NCBI GenBank assembly: GCA_964412505.1
Contig: CAYPOM010000006.1
Coordinates: 1-64,000 of the forward strand
Source of the DNA: CAYLKK01 sp964412505
Lineage (GTDB): Bacteria; Pseudomonadota; Alphaproteobacteria; UBA3830; CAYLKK01
Direction: 5' to 3'
Length of the DNA stretch: 64,000 bases
Made by a program: the position numbers and the translations under genes
Shown here: positions 1 through 8,822 of the stretch, piece after piece
Layout: each line of letters begins with the position of its first letter
Numbering within the stretch: the first letter of the stretch is position 1
The notes under the pieces: generated by a model
The model's input: only the letters and a program-made list of their open reading frames with translations
The model's database searches: none
What the model was told of the DNA's origin: nothing

Positions 1-194
1 AAGAAGGATTAGAAGCAGGACGCACTGAAGGCGAAAAAATCGGTATTGAGAAAGGAAAAGCAGAAGGTTTAGCAGAAGGCGAAAAAAAAGCTAAAATCGA
101 AACGGCAAAAAATGCTTTAGCTTTGGGATTACCTATCGATCAAGTTTCTAAAATTTCTGGCCTTTCTGTTGAAGAAATAGAAGCATATAATTGA
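1..194 (+). CDS. Rpn/PD-(D/E)XK nuclease family transposase, C-terminal fragment
   Basis: Only the last 63 or so codons are in the window; the reading frame begins at base 3 and stops at 192-194. The visible part is a Glu/Gly/Lys-rich helical stretch with GxxEGxxxG-like periodicity, followed by a short tail reading LGLPIDQVSKISGLSVEEI. That combination is the usual C-terminus of the Rpn (recombination-promoting nuclease / PDDEXK transposase-like) family, which is abundant in Rickettsiales, Holosporales and other intracellular bacteria. The nuclease domain itself lies to the left of the window, so activity cannot be judged. The family call rests on the tail only. Confidence 0.6.
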   Translation, partial: EGLEAGRTEGEKIGIEKGKAEGLAEGEKKAKIETAKNALALGLPIDQVSKISGLSVEEIEAYN

Positions 195-257
195 CAATTT
201 ATTCGAACAATGCCGCTTACTAAAATTTGAGAAACATATATAACAAACCGATTATAT

Positions 258-287
258 TTGACTATATATCGATATTTTTGATAACAT
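258..287 (+). promoter_or_regulatory. Candidate promoter for rpmI-rplT-dksA-lepB
   Basis: TTGACT (258-263) is followed after 18 bases by TAACAT (282-287), which is preceded by TG at 279-280 as in an extended -10 element. It lies about 65 bases upstream of the rpmI GTG. The surroundings are very AT-rich, so chance matches are frequent and confidence is low. Confidence 0.3.
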
Positions 288-350
288 TAAAACGATTGTT
301 TTGGTGTTATGGGTATACCGAACAATTTATATTTTTTTGGAGATTTAAAA

Positions 351-548
351 GTGCCCAAATTAAAGACGAAGAGTTCAGCTAAAAAGCGAATCAGCTTTAC
401 GGCGACAGGAAAACCTAAAGTCGGTTTTGCATTTAAAAGACATAATTTGAGGAAAAGACCTCAAAAGATGAAGAAACATGCAAGAGGTACAATGATTATC
501 GAAGCATGTGATAGAAGAATGATTTCACGTTTAATGCCATACGGATAA
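351..548 (+). CDS. rpmI: 50S ribosomal protein L35
   Basis: This is a 65-residue basic protein beginning VPKLKTKSSAKKRI, the standard L35 N-terminus, and ending in a conserved RRMISRLMPYG tail. It is a structural protein of the large ribosomal subunit. I place the start at GTG 351 rather than the ATG at 309, because the family begins at this M/V-P-K-L-K-T-K motif and a Shine-Dalgarno-like TGGAGA sits just upstream at 338-343. The next gene is rplT after 9 bases, the usual pair; infC, often the first gene of this operon, is not upstream here. Confidence 0.95.
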   Translation: MPKLKTKSSAKKRISFTATGKPKVGFAFKRHNLRKRPQKMKKHARGTMIIEACDRRMISRLMPYG

Positions 549-557
549 GGAGGGATA

Positions 558-911
558 ATGTCGCGTGTAAAAGGTGGAGTGACGTCTAGAGCTCGTCACA
601 GAAAAGTCATTACAATGTCTAAAGGTTTTCAGGGACGTTCAAATAACTGTTTTCGCCCTGCTTTAGAACGTTTAGAAAAATCTTTGCAATATGCTTACAG
701 AGATAGAAGAAACAAAAAGCGTGATTTGCGCAGTTTGTGGATAGTAAGAATAAACGCAGCTGTTCGCGCTTACGGAATGAAATACTCTCAGTTTATCAAT
801 GCATTAAGTAAAGCTAACATTACTGTTAATAGAAAAATGTTGGCAGAAATGGCTGTGAATGATAAACCTTCTTTTGAAGCTATTGTTCAAAAAGTCAAAG
901 CTACGATTTAA
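558..911 (+). CDS. rplT: 50S ribosomal protein L20
   Basis: The 117-residue product has the normal L20 length and starts MSRVKGGVTSRARHRKV. The basic N-terminal extension binds 23S rRNA early in large-subunit assembly. The ribosome-binding site AAGGAGGG lies directly before the ATG. The gene follows rpmI by 9 bases and is followed by a dksA-like gene after 15 bases, so all are probably co-transcribed. In many bacteria L20 represses its own operon by binding the mRNA; I did not identify such a site here. Confidence 0.97.
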   Translation: MSRVKGGVTSRARHRKVITMSKGFQGRSNNCFRPALERLEKSLQYAYRDRRNKKRDLRSLWIVRINAAVRAYGMKYSQFINALSKANITVNRKMLAEMAVNDKPSFEAIVQKVKATI

Positions 912-926
912 TTGTAGGAGGTCGCT

Positions 927-1361
927 GTGGATAACGATTTTAACAGAAAAATTTGCGAATTACCTGACGAGTATACACCGTCAGAAAGTGAAGAGTTTAT
1001 GAATCCAATGCAATTGGAGTTTTTTAGACGAATGTTGTTAAAATGGAAGGAGGATATAACTTCAAACTCTGGAGAAGTCCTCCGTTATCTACAGGAAGAC
1101 ACAAATCCAGGCACAGACTTCGGAGACAGGGCGGCTGTAGAAACAGATTTAATTTGCGAATTACGATCTCAGAGCAGAGCGACAAAATTACTAAGTAAAA
1201 TTGATGCTGCTTTGTCTAGAATTTTTAATGGCACGTATGGGTATTGCGTAGAAACTGGAAACCCTATAGGTATAAAGAGATTGATAGCAAGGCCTGTCGC
1301 TACATTGTGTCTAGAAGCTCAAGAAGCACACGAAAAAAAAGAACTATCAACAAAGAAGTAA
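927..1361 (+). CDS. dksA: DksA/TraR family RNA polymerase-binding regulator
   Basis: The 144-residue product has a central coiled-coil region, including LLKWKEDI and RYLQEDTNPGTDFGDRAAVETD, and a C-terminal globular part reading GYCVETGNPIGIKRLIARPVATLCLEAQE. This is the alphaproteobacterial DksA pattern. The coiled coil inserts into the RNA polymerase secondary channel and modulates transcription with ppGpp. Only two of the four canonical zinc cysteines remain (GYC and TLC), as in many alphaproteobacterial homologues, so zinc binding is doubtful. The start is GTG 927 behind AGGAGG (916-921). It lies between rplT and lepB with gaps of 15 and 13 bases. Confidence 0.88.
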   Translation: MDNDFNRKICELPDEYTPSESEEFMNPMQLEFFRRMLLKWKEDITSNSGEVLRYLQEDTNPGTDFGDRAAVETDLICELRSQSRATKLLSKIDAALSRIFNGTYGYCVETGNPIGIKRLIARPVATLCLEAQEAHEKKELSTKK

Positions 1362-1374
1362 GGAAACGCGAAAT

Positions 1375-2142
1375 ATGGCAAAAGAAAAGAAACAAATGAC
1401 ATTCAAAGAAGAGTGTGTAGATTTTCTAAAATTTGCATTAATATTTGGAGTTTGTTTCTTTGGAGCGAGATCGCTTATTTTTGATTATTTCATAGTACCT
1501 TCGAGTTCTATGTTCCCTAACCTTCTTGTAGGTGATATGCCGCTTGTAGAAAAATGGCCATATGGGTATTCAAAACATAGTTTTTGGTTCAGTCCAAATA
1601 TTTTCGATGGAAGAGTACTGAAGCAAAGAGATGTAAAACGAGGAGAAGTCATAGTTTTTAAAGGTAGTGGAAAATACAGTGGAATTAACCTGATAAAAAG
1701 GGTAATTGGCCTTCCTGGAGACACAGTGCAAGTTGTCAATGGGGACGTTTTTGTGAATGGCACACCAGCTGTACGCAAATATCTTAAAGATATAATTTAT
1801 GTAGATGAACAAAACAATTCTTACAAAGTTCTCAAATTATACGAAGAAACGCTACCTGAAAGCGATATAGTGCATACTGTCGCTTATGATGACGATGGCA
1901 TTGGCTCCAGACAAAATAACACAGAAGTCTTCTCTGTTCCATCAGGACATTATTTCGTTATGGGCGACAACAGAGATCACTCGACAGATAGCCGATGCGG
2001 TTTAGGTCTAGTCCCAGAAGAAAATTTAATGGGACATGCAATAAGAATAATACACTCTATTGCAAACAGAGTAAGACTGTGGGAACCTTACCTTTGGTTA
2101 CAAAATATTAGATATAGCAGAATTTTGCAAAAAATCATCTGA
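1375..2142 (+). CDS. lepB: Signal peptidase I
   Basis: This 255-residue inner-membrane serine protease removes signal peptides from exported proteins on the periplasmic side. There is an N-terminal membrane segment (about residues 18-36). The nucleophile Ser45 lies in VPSSSMFP, and the general-base Lys108 lies in NLIKRVIGLPGD. The box GHYFVMGDNRDHSTDSR follows. These are the hallmark S26A family boxes in the right order. An AAGGAA ribosome-binding site precedes the ATG. It closes the rpmI-rplT-dksA-lepB run, and the exported orphan proteins elsewhere in the window are presumably its substrates. Confidence 0.96.
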   Translation: MAKEKKQMTFKEECVDFLKFALIFGVCFFGARSLIFDYFIVPSSSMFPNLLVGDMPLVEKWPYGYSKHSFWFSPNIFDGRVLKQRDVKRGEVIVFKGSGKYSGINLIKRVIGLPGDTVQVVNGDVFVNGTPAVRKYLKDIIYVDEQNNSYKVLKLYEETLPESDIVHTVAYDDDGIGSRQNNTEVFSVPSGHYFVMGDNRDHSTDSRCGLGLVPEENLMGHAIRIIHSIANRVRLWEPYLWLQNIRYSRILQKII

Positions 2143-2166
2143 TTATAGTAAAATGAATATAATTCG

Positions 2167-2198
2167 TAGGTGAATATTTCTCTCGATTTATTTACCTA
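2167..2198 (+). terminator. Hairpin between lepB and the 2227 gene
   Basis: TAGGTGAATA (2167-2176) can pair with TATTTACCTA (2189-2198), ten pairs with one G-U, around a 12-base loop. An AT-rich stretch with short T runs follows. It could be a weak terminator for the lepB operon or a structure in the leader of the next gene. The weak T tract keeps confidence low. Confidence 0.3.
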
Positions 2199-2226
2199 TA
2201 TAATTGTATTTATTTCTGGGGATTCT

Positions 2227-4011
2227 ATGAAAATATTAAAATCATATTTTACAATAGCAACTTCGATTTTTATTTTATCCTTCTGTAACGCAGAAGATGG
2301 ATTTTATCTGAGAAAATCAGTGTATAACAGCGAGCAAACCACAGGAAAGTTTTTATATAGCGGCTATGATACAAGAACTGACGCAATGCAGGCAGTTGAG
2401 CAACAAAAAAGCGGTTCTAAATATACAAAGACTGTAGACAACGCTGGATTTTCAAACTATGAAAATCTGCATGTAAAACATATAGCTGAAAAATTTGCAA
2501 ATCACAATTATACTGAAAAAATTATGGCAGCTAATCAGTGGGATGAATTCGATTTTTTCAATAATTTCTACTTTTATAGGATTGCGACAATCAATATTTA
2601 TGGACATGAATCATTAAAAAAAATCACAAACAAGTTAAGCAATTTTCTCAAAAGTTATGCTAAAATTACGATTGATAACAACGACATAGGCTCACTCATT
2701 AAAAATATAAAAGAGGCTGAAGAATCAGAATCAGGTTTATTTGCCAAAAAGTTAACTCTTTCTGACGCTATAAAGGTTATGCTACCTGCTTATTTTCACA
2801 CTTTAACAGAGATCGCGACAAAAGCATTATTGCCAGAATTTACTTTAGAAAAGCAGTCAAAATTAAAAGATACAACTGAACTTGGGAAAGCTCTTCGATC
2901 TCTTGTATTTAGTCCTGAGGGGGATTGGAATGATAACACTTATGTCAAACAGCGACTAGACACATTTTTCAATGAAAACAAAAAATATATAGCGCCATTC
3001 GATTTATTTATGATTTTAAAGACAGTTCAAAAACATAACGGATGTCCTGTCATAAATTGGCATATTAGTCGATTGATGAAAATAATGCACCAAAAAGGCT
3101 CGAAATATATCGTGAACGAAGAAAAGTTAGTTAAAGACGGAATATTAGCTGCAGACGATTCATTTCAAGGAAATGGTTCAGTAAGATCGCCTTTGTACGA
3201 TCAATATAAACATATATATGACAGAACTACAATATATGCAGATATGCATAAACTGAAGAATAATACTATAAGCCAAAAAGTACAATTTACAGATAAATTT
3301 AATAACGCTGAATTTGCTCTTCAAAAGTATAACAATAAACGCTGCGTAACTGCATGTTATCCTAACGACAAATCATATGATTCTGGTGGCGGCATGATGG
3401 GATCAGTTAATAAGATGAGCCAAGGCAGTGGCCAAAATTGCACTTTTGAAAATAGAGTTTTCAATATATCAAATACTTATCCTATAAGCACAAAACTAAC
3501 TTCTCAGAATCAATTATTAACAGAAAATAAAAATTTCATTATTGGCCCTCACATTCAAGCTATGATCTCAAATGATTGTGACTTGAAATGCAATGATGTG
3601 ACCCGTAAAAATTATGGAGTAATGTGGAGCACTTGCGGACAGACAAAAGAAGAGCTGCAAACAAATAGCACATGGAAGTATATCCCTAATTTCTGTAAAA
3701 ATACGTATAAGTATTTGGAAAACAATTCTAAAGATGGAAGATATGCAATGAACCTTATACAATCAGTGATTCTCGCTATAAACAACGAGTATGACGCGTT
3801 CTTTCTAGGTGGACTAGCAGGATGTGGTATATGGGATTACTTTAACAAGACATATGGAGCAAAAGAAGTCGCTTCATTGTTAAAACCTATTCTCATAGAC
3901 TTGTCTGCAATTATTGATAAAGCAAATCTTGATATATTATTATCAAGTGGAAAAGGGTCAACAACATGGAATCAGACATTAAAACTTGCTTGTGATCAAA
4001 TTAAAAATTAA
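2227..4011 (+). CDS. Exported protein with PARG/macrodomain-like C-terminal half
   Basis: The 594-residue product starts with a clear signal peptide (MKILKSYFTIATSIFILSFCNA, cleavage near residue 22). The ATG at 2227 follows GGGG at 2218-2221; an upstream GTG frame extension is rejected. Residues about 60-340 look helical and I do not recognise them. The C-terminal part has a DSGGGMMGSVNKMSQ segment (GGG at 387-389), a strand ending NYGVMW, and DAFFLGGLAGCGIWDYF (Gly-rich loop at 528-534) followed by a helix. This order resembles the microbial poly(ADP-ribose) glycohydrolase/TIGR02452 macrodomain fold, where GGG-x(6-8)-QEE and LGAxGCGxF loops hold ADP-ribose. The catalytic Glu pair is not evident after the GGG loop. 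Function is inferred, not proven; it may be a secreted ADP-ribose-binding effector. Confidence 0.5.
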   Translation: MKILKSYFTIATSIFILSFCNAEDGFYLRKSVYNSEQTTGKFLYSGYDTRTDAMQAVEQQKSGSKYTKTVDNAGFSNYENLHVKHIAEKFANHNYTEKIMAANQWDEFDFFNNFYFYRIATINIYGHESLKKITNKLSNFLKSYAKITIDNNDIGSLIKNIKEAEESESGLFAKKLTLSDAIKVMLPAYFHTLTEIATKALLPEFTLEKQSKLKDTTELGKALRSLVFSPEGDWNDNTYVKQRLDTFFNENKKYIAPFDLFMILKTVQKHNGCPVINWHISRLMKIMHQKGSKYIVNEEKLVKDGILAADDSFQGNGSVRSPLYDQYKHIYDRTTIYADMHKLKNNTISQKVQFTDKFNNAEFALQKYNNKRCVTACYPNDKSYDSGGGMMGSVNKMSQGSGQNCTFENRVFNISNTYPISTKLTSQNQLLTENKNFIIGPHIQAMISNDCDLKCNDVTRKNYGVMWSTCGQTKEELQTNSTWKYIPNFCKNTYKYLENNSKDGRYAMNLIQSVILAINNEYDAFFLGGLAGCGIWDYFNKTYGAKEVASLLKPILIDLSAIIDKANLDILLSSGKGSTTWNQTLKLACDQIKN

Positions 4012-4022
4012 GCGACACAACT

Positions 4023-4052
4023 CGCGCACAGTTTATTTATTGTGCGCGTTTT
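4023..4052 (+). terminator. Rho-independent terminator of the 2227 gene
   Basis: CGCGCACA (4023-4030) and TGTGCGCG (4041-4048) form a perfect eight-pair GC-rich stem around a ten-base loop, followed immediately by TTTT. It sits 11 bases after the stop of the plus-strand gene and in front of the end of convergent miaA. The T run is on the plus-strand side only. Confidence 0.85.
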
Positions 4053-4073
4053 AATTATCAAACACAGCGATAT

Positions 4074-5015
4074 TTAAAACCTATCAATTTCTTCAACAAC
4101 TGACTTACATTGCGTTGCAGATGTTAAACAAATTGAATTTTTCAATTTATTCCTAAACCAAGTAACTTGTCTTTTAGCATACTGCCTAGACGATATATTC
4201 ATCATTTGAATAGCATCATTCAAATGAACTTTTCCTTGAATATAAGCTAACAATTCTTTATATCCAATCGCTTTCGTAATATTCGTTTGTAAATCGCTAT
4301 ACTTTTTATAGTATTCTTTTACCTCGTCTATCACTCCTGCCTCAATAAGACATTTTGTTCTTAATTCTATGTTTTTTACCACATCCTCACGAGTAGGATT
4401 TAAAAAAACTTTCAATATATTACGAGGCTCATCAAGATTATCTTGCTCTTCTCGAAAATCAATTATAGATTTTTTTGTAAACAAAAAAATCTCATATGCT
4501 CTCAATACTCTATGCGTATCTTCTTTTTTAATTACATGCGCAATTCTGTGATCTAAATCAACCAAATTTTGATAAAATTTATCTCTGCCAAGCTCATCAA
4601 ATAGCTCCCTAGTATTTTCTCGTATTTCTTGAGGGACTTTAGGAGCATTAGGAACGCCGTAACATATGCTATTAATATAAAACCCAGTTCCACCTACAAT
4701 TATCGCTATTTCATTTTCATTTATGATCCGTTGCATTTCTGCTTGGGCACGCATATTCCACTCAAACACGTTATTCTCATCATATGGCGACAATATAGAA
4801 TATAACCGATGAGGAACAACTTGCATATCACTTATAGTAGGCTGACAAGTTAGCAACTTGAGCTCATTATATACTTGCAAGCTATCTGCATTTATGATTT
4901 CAGATTTTACATTGAAACGAGTAAAAATTTCAGAAGCTAACTCCAAAGCAAGACGGCTTTTTCCTGTCGCGGTAGCTCCACCAATAATTATTACGTTTTT
5001 ATTAGGCAGCCACAT
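4074..5015 (-). CDS. miaA: tRNA dimethylallyltransferase
   Basis: This 313-residue enzyme transfers the dimethylallyl group to N6 of A37 in tRNAs that read UNN codons. The P-loop GATATGKS is at residues 13-20, the DSLQVY substrate motif at 44-49, GGTGFYINSI near 107-116, and the C-terminal part includes AIGYKEL and QYAKRQVTWFRN. All are family signatures, and the length is normal. It starts four bases after the rho stop, with only a weak Shine-Dalgarno sequence, so translational coupling to rho is likely. Confidence 0.95.
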   Translation of the reverse strand: MWLPNKNVIIIGGATATGKSRLALELASEIFTRFNVKSEIINADSLQVYNELKLLTCQPTISDMQVVPHRLYSILSPYDENNVFEWNMRAQAEMQRIINENEIAIIVGGTGFYINSICYGVPNAPKVPQEIRENTRELFDELGRDKFYQNLVDLDHRIAHVIKKEDTHRVLRAYEIFLFTKKSIIDFREEQDNLDEPRNILKVFLNPTREDVVKNIELRTKCLIEAGVIDEVKEYYKKYSDLQTNITKAIGYKELLAYIQGKVHLNDAIQMMNISSRQYAKRQVTWFRNKLKNSICLTSATQCKSVVEEIDRF

Positions 5016-5019
5016 ATGG

Positions 5020-6276
5020 CTACTTATTCATTGTAAGGAAGAAATCAGCGTTATTTTTACAGAGTTTCAACTTATCTAATAGGAACTCCATACCATCAAC
5101 AGTACCCATTGGCATTAATACTCTTCTCAAAATCCACATTTTTGATAAAGTATTTTTATCGACAAGTAAATCCTCTTTTCTCGTGCCAGACTTTGTAATA
5201 TCAATTGCAGGAAAGGTACGTTTATCAGACAATTTTCGATCAAGAACAATTTCAGCATTTCCAGTTCCTTTGAATTCTTCGAAAATGACATCATCCATTC
5301 TTGAGCCGGTTTCAACTAAAGCCGTCGCAATTATCGTCAATGATCCACCTTCCTCTATATTTCTTGCGGCGCCAAAAAATCTCTTTGGCTTTTGAAGAGC
5401 ATTTGAATCTACACCACCGGTCAAAACCTTACCGGATGCTGGACATACTGTATTATAAGCTCTAGCTAATCTAGTTATAGAATCAAGAAGTATAACTACG
5501 TCTTTTTTATGCTCAACTAACCTCTTTGCTTTTTCAAGAACCATCTCCGCTACTTGAACATGCCTTGTAGGAGCTTCATCGAATGTAGAACTAACGACTT
5601 CTCCTTGCACAGAACGGCGCATATCTGTAACTTCCTCAGGACGCTCATCAATAAGCAAGACAATAAGATACATATCTGGAGAATTCGTAGTTATTGCTTT
5701 TGCTATATTCTGCAACATCACTGTTTTTCCAGTCCTTGGAGGAGCGACAATTAAAGCCCTCTGCCCTTTTCCTATAGGCGATACAATTTCTATAATTCTA
5801 CTAGTAAAATCCTTACCTAGAGGATCTTCAATTTCCATAGGAATTTTCTGGTTTGGATACAAAGGCGTTAAATCATCAAAATTTATTCTATGTTTAACTG
5901 CTTCCAATTTTTCCCCGTTTACTGTAGATATTTTAGCTATTGCAAAATATCTCTCTCCATCTTTTGGCTGACGGATCACACCCTCTATCGTATCACCAGT
6001 CTTAAGACCATATTTTCTTATTTGAGATGGAGATATATAAGTATCATCTGCGCCTGGGAGATAATTCGCCTCAGGAGAACGTAAAAAACCAAACCCATCT
6101 TGAAGTATTTCAAGAACACCAGTACCTATAATTTCCTCGTTTTTTTCAACCAATTTTTTCAATATTGCAAACATTAGGTCTTGACGTTTTAATGCGCCAG
6201 CATTTTCGATTTCAAGTGATTCAGCAAAACTAAAAAGTTCAGCTGGAGATTTGGATTTTAATTCTTGTAAAAGCAT
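5020..6276 (-). CDS. rho: Transcription termination factor Rho
   Basis: This 418-residue hexameric RNA helicase ends transcription at Rho-dependent sites. It has an N-terminal helical Rho_N segment (about 3-45), a cold-shock-like RNA-binding domain (about 48-116, with GFGFLRSPEANYL), a P-loop APPRTGKT at 178-185, a Walker B VVILLDSITRLARAYN near 260-275, and the Q-loop GGVDSNALQKPKRFFGAARN. There is no long insertion, and length is typical. miaA follows on the same strand. The 270 bases upstream are shared with divergent pgk. Confidence 0.97.
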   Translation of the reverse strand: MLLQELKSKSPAELFSFAESLEIENAGALKRQDLMFAILKKLVEKNEEIIGTGVLEILQDGFGFLRSPEANYLPGADDTYISPSQIRKYGLKTGDTIEGVIRQPKDGERYFAIAKISTVNGEKLEAVKHRINFDDLTPLYPNQKIPMEIEDPLGKDFTSRIIEIVSPIGKGQRALIVAPPRTGKTVMLQNIAKAITTNSPDMYLIVLLIDERPEEVTDMRRSVQGEVVSSTFDEAPTRHVQVAEMVLEKAKRLVEHKKDVVILLDSITRLARAYNTVCPASGKVLTGGVDSNALQKPKRFFGAARNIEEGGSLTIIATALVETGSRMDDVIFEEFKGTGNAEIVLDRKLSDKRTFPAIDITKSGTRKEDLLVDKNTLSKMWILRRVLMPMGTVDGMEFLLDKLKLCKNNADFFLTMNK

Positions 6277-6555
6277 AATCTTCTTATTTCAATAAACAGA
6301 TGAATCAAATAGATAAGTGTGGTTAATATAACAAAACTCAGAATGCCAGTCAACAATATCGACATTATAAAAACTAAAAACTCAGTTAAATCAAGAAAAT
6401 CTCAAATAACCTAAACAACAATTTATTGGGAAAATTCATTAGAGCTAACTTTACTCGATTAAAATACACAAAAGATGGAAACCCCATAATTTTATACATA
6501 TAATCGTTCTTTTTAAATCTATATTGTAAATTTTTTACTTTATTTTAATTTGTTT

Positions 6556-6584
6556 TTGTTTAAAATCTGTATTACCATTATATT
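6556..6584 (+). promoter_or_regulatory. Candidate pgk promoter
   Basis: TTGTTT (6556-6561) and TATATT (6579-6584) are separated by 17 bases, about 16 bases before the start of pgk. The close distance implies a very short leader. Confidence 0.35.
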
Positions 6585-6600
6585 GGTTATGGGGGCTAAT

Positions 6601-7779
6601 ATGTTGAATTCTTTGTACAGCGAGGATATAACAGGTAGTAAAGTTATAATACGCACTGATTATAATGTTCCGATGAATGGAGCTGAAATCACTGATCACT
6701 CAAGGATACTTCAATCTATTCCCACTATAAAATTTCTACTAGAAAAATCAAATTCCGTAATAATTGTATCTCACCTTGGTAGACCTGGCGGGATAGACAA
6801 GACTTGTTCACTGCACCCTATAGCAGAATATCTTATGAAAGCCTTGAAAGGAGTAAGAGTGCACTTCTTCGACGAATCCATTTATAATGCAAAACCATTC
6901 ATAGACGATAATGTAAAACCAGGCGATATTTGTATTTTAGAAAATATTAGATTCTACCCAGAAGAAGAAGCGTGCGATGTTACTTTTTCGAAGCTATTAG
7001 CATCATTTGGAGATATATTCGTCAATGATGCATTTTCTGTATCACATAGAAAACATGCATCTGTATACGGCATTTCACAACATTTACCAAGTTATGCTGG
7101 ATTTTCATTACAAAGAGAAGTCGAAGAAATTGACAACTTTCTTGCAGGTTCTGAATCACCTAAAACATGCATTATAGGTGGAGCAAAAGTTTCGACTAAA
7201 TTACCTTTGATAAGAAACTTGCTATCAAAAGTTGATATTATGGTTTGTGGTGGAGCTATAGGAGCGTCTTTTGCAAGAGAAAAATATAGAAATAACAGTC
7301 AATCTTACGAAAAAAATCAATACTCAGATGAAATAAATTATGTATTAGAATTAACTAAAGAACAAAATGTCGATTTTGTATGCCCTGTAGACTTTGCTGG
7401 CCTTCGTGATGGAAAGGTTGTCCAACTGGATACAGAAACAGATAATTTTGACAATGTATTTATATACGATATAGGACCAAAATCAGTAAAAGAAATCGAA
7501 TCTAAAATTTTCAACAGTAAGACTGTTTTATGGAATGGCCCTGTTGGAAAATTCGAAGATGATGATTTCGCATATGGCACAAAGTGTATAGCTGAAATAG
7601 TAGCAGAGGCCACGAATCGTGGAATTGTACGTTCAATAGTTGGAGGAGGAGATACCTTTGCTGCAATAAATAAGTTTATGTGCACAGATAGAATATCATA
7701 CGCTTCTACGTCTGGAGGAGCATTTCTAGAATACCTAGAAGGAAAGCAACTCCCAGGTATATTAGCTGTTTCAGATTAA
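6601..7779 (+). CDS. pgk: Phosphoglycerate kinase
   Basis: The 392-residue enzyme interconverts 1,3-bisphosphoglycerate plus ADP with 3-phosphoglycerate plus ATP. Signatures include KVIIRTDYNVPMNG near the N-terminus, SHLGRPGG, LENIRFYPEEE, NDAFSVSHRKHAS, the nucleotide-binding GGAKVSTKLP, and GGGDTFAAI near residue 348. I start at ATG 6601, preceded by GGGGG (6591-6595), rather than at 6550, because the family begins shortly before the DYNVP motif. Together with tpiA and gpsA it shows that triose-phosphate metabolism is kept. It converges on gpsA with a 32-base gap. Confidence 0.95.
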   Translation: MLNSLYSEDITGSKVIIRTDYNVPMNGAEITDHSRILQSIPTIKFLLEKSNSVIIVSHLGRPGGIDKTCSLHPIAEYLMKALKGVRVHFFDESIYNAKPFIDDNVKPGDICILENIRFYPEEEACDVTFSKLLASFGDIFVNDAFSVSHRKHASVYGISQHLPSYAGFSLQREVEEIDNFLAGSESPKTCIIGGAKVSTKLPLIRNLLSKVDIMVCGGAIGASFAREKYRNNSQSYEKNQYSDEINYVLELTKEQNVDFVCPVDFAGLRDGKVVQLDTETDNFDNVFIYDIGPKSVKEIESKIFNSKTVLWNGPVGKFEDDDFAYGTKCIAEIVAEATNRGIVRSIVGGGDTFAAINKFMCTDRISYASTSGGAFLEYLEGKQLPGILAVSD

Positions 7780-7811
7780 TCGAGTATATAGACAACTATT
7801 TTAATAATATT

Positions 7812-8771
7812 CTATAGAAAACAGCTTATATCTTTTAATGTGTTTATATCTTTTCCACAGTATATAATATCGTGAACTAACCTGAATATTTTTACAGGTG
7901 CATTTTTAGCAATAAAGTTAGGTATTGTCTGCGCAGTAAAAACGCCTTCAGCTAACTCACCTACCCATTGTTCCAAAGTTCCGCCTAAAGCTAAAAATTT
8001 TCCAAAACGCATGTTTCTTGATTCTTCATTTGTGCATGTTAATATTATATCACCAATACCACATACACTTTTTACAGTTTCTCTTGAGCCACCAAAAAAT
8101 TCACTCAATACCGCTATTTCTTCTACTGCCTTAGAAATAACAAACGTCATTGCGCTTTTCCCTAGATTTAACCCATCTAACATTCCGCATAACACAGCCA
8201 AAACATTCTTAAAAGCACCACATATTTGAGTGCCTATCACATCATTATTTGGCTCTAATATAAATCTACTCGTACTAAGTGATTTACACAACTCAGTTGT
8301 TTTTTCTATATCTAGACCTGCTAAAGATACACCGGCAGGCAATCCACACACTATTTCTGTAGCAAATGAAGGTCCAGAAAAAACGAAAATATCATTTTTT
8401 ATAATAGATTTAGCTATTTCAGTTGTAAACAACGCTGTCCCTACTTCTATACCTTTCGAGCATAAAATAACAGGAATTCCTTCACTCAGTCCTATTTCAT
8501 TTAATTTTGAGCAAACACTTCTAACAGCAGACACAGGTGTACATATAAGTACCTTGCTTGATTTCACGACATTGCTATAATCATCAGAACAGAGTATATT
8601 CTCATGTACTTTTGTATCACATAAACTAGGAAATTTTCTTTCTAAATTTATACTATTTTTTGTCTCTTGATTCCTCGTAATTATGAGAATACGATGATTA
8701 GCAGAAAAAACCTGAGCTAAAGCAGATCCATATTTTCCTGCACCTACTACACAAATAAAATCACCACTCAT
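7812..8771 (-). CDS. gpsA: Glycerol-3-phosphate dehydrogenase [NAD(P)+]
   Basis: The 319-residue enzyme reduces dihydroxyacetone phosphate to sn-glycerol-3-phosphate for phospholipid synthesis. The Rossmann motif GAGKYG is at residues 10-15; later family boxes are FSGPSFATEI, GAFKNVLAVLCGMLDGLNLG with the catalytic Lys, and AEGVFTAQTI. I use ATG 8771 (MSGDFICVVGAG), preceded by GGAAGA, rather than 8819. With plsX and fabH in the window it fits retained phospholipid synthesis. The upstream region is shared with the divergent gene at 8823. Confidence 0.95.
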   Translation of the reverse strand: MSGDFICVVGAGKYGSALAQVFSANHRILIITRNQETKNSINLERKFPSLCDTKVHENILCSDDYSNVVKSSKVLICTPVSAVRSVCSKLNEIGLSEGIPVILCSKGIEVGTALFTTEIAKSIIKNDIFVFSGPSFATEIVCGLPAGVSLAGLDIEKTTELCKSLSTSRFILEPNNDVIGTQICGAFKNVLAVLCGMLDGLNLGKSAMTFVISKAVEEIAVLSEFFGGSRETVKSVCGIGDIILTCTNEESRNMRFGKFLALGGTLEQWVGELAEGVFTAQTIPNFIAKNAPVKIFRLVHDIIYCGKDINTLKDISCFL

Positions 8772-8822
8772 AAAGAATCTTCCATTAAAATACACATATA
8801 TAGTATAATTATATCGCAATTA

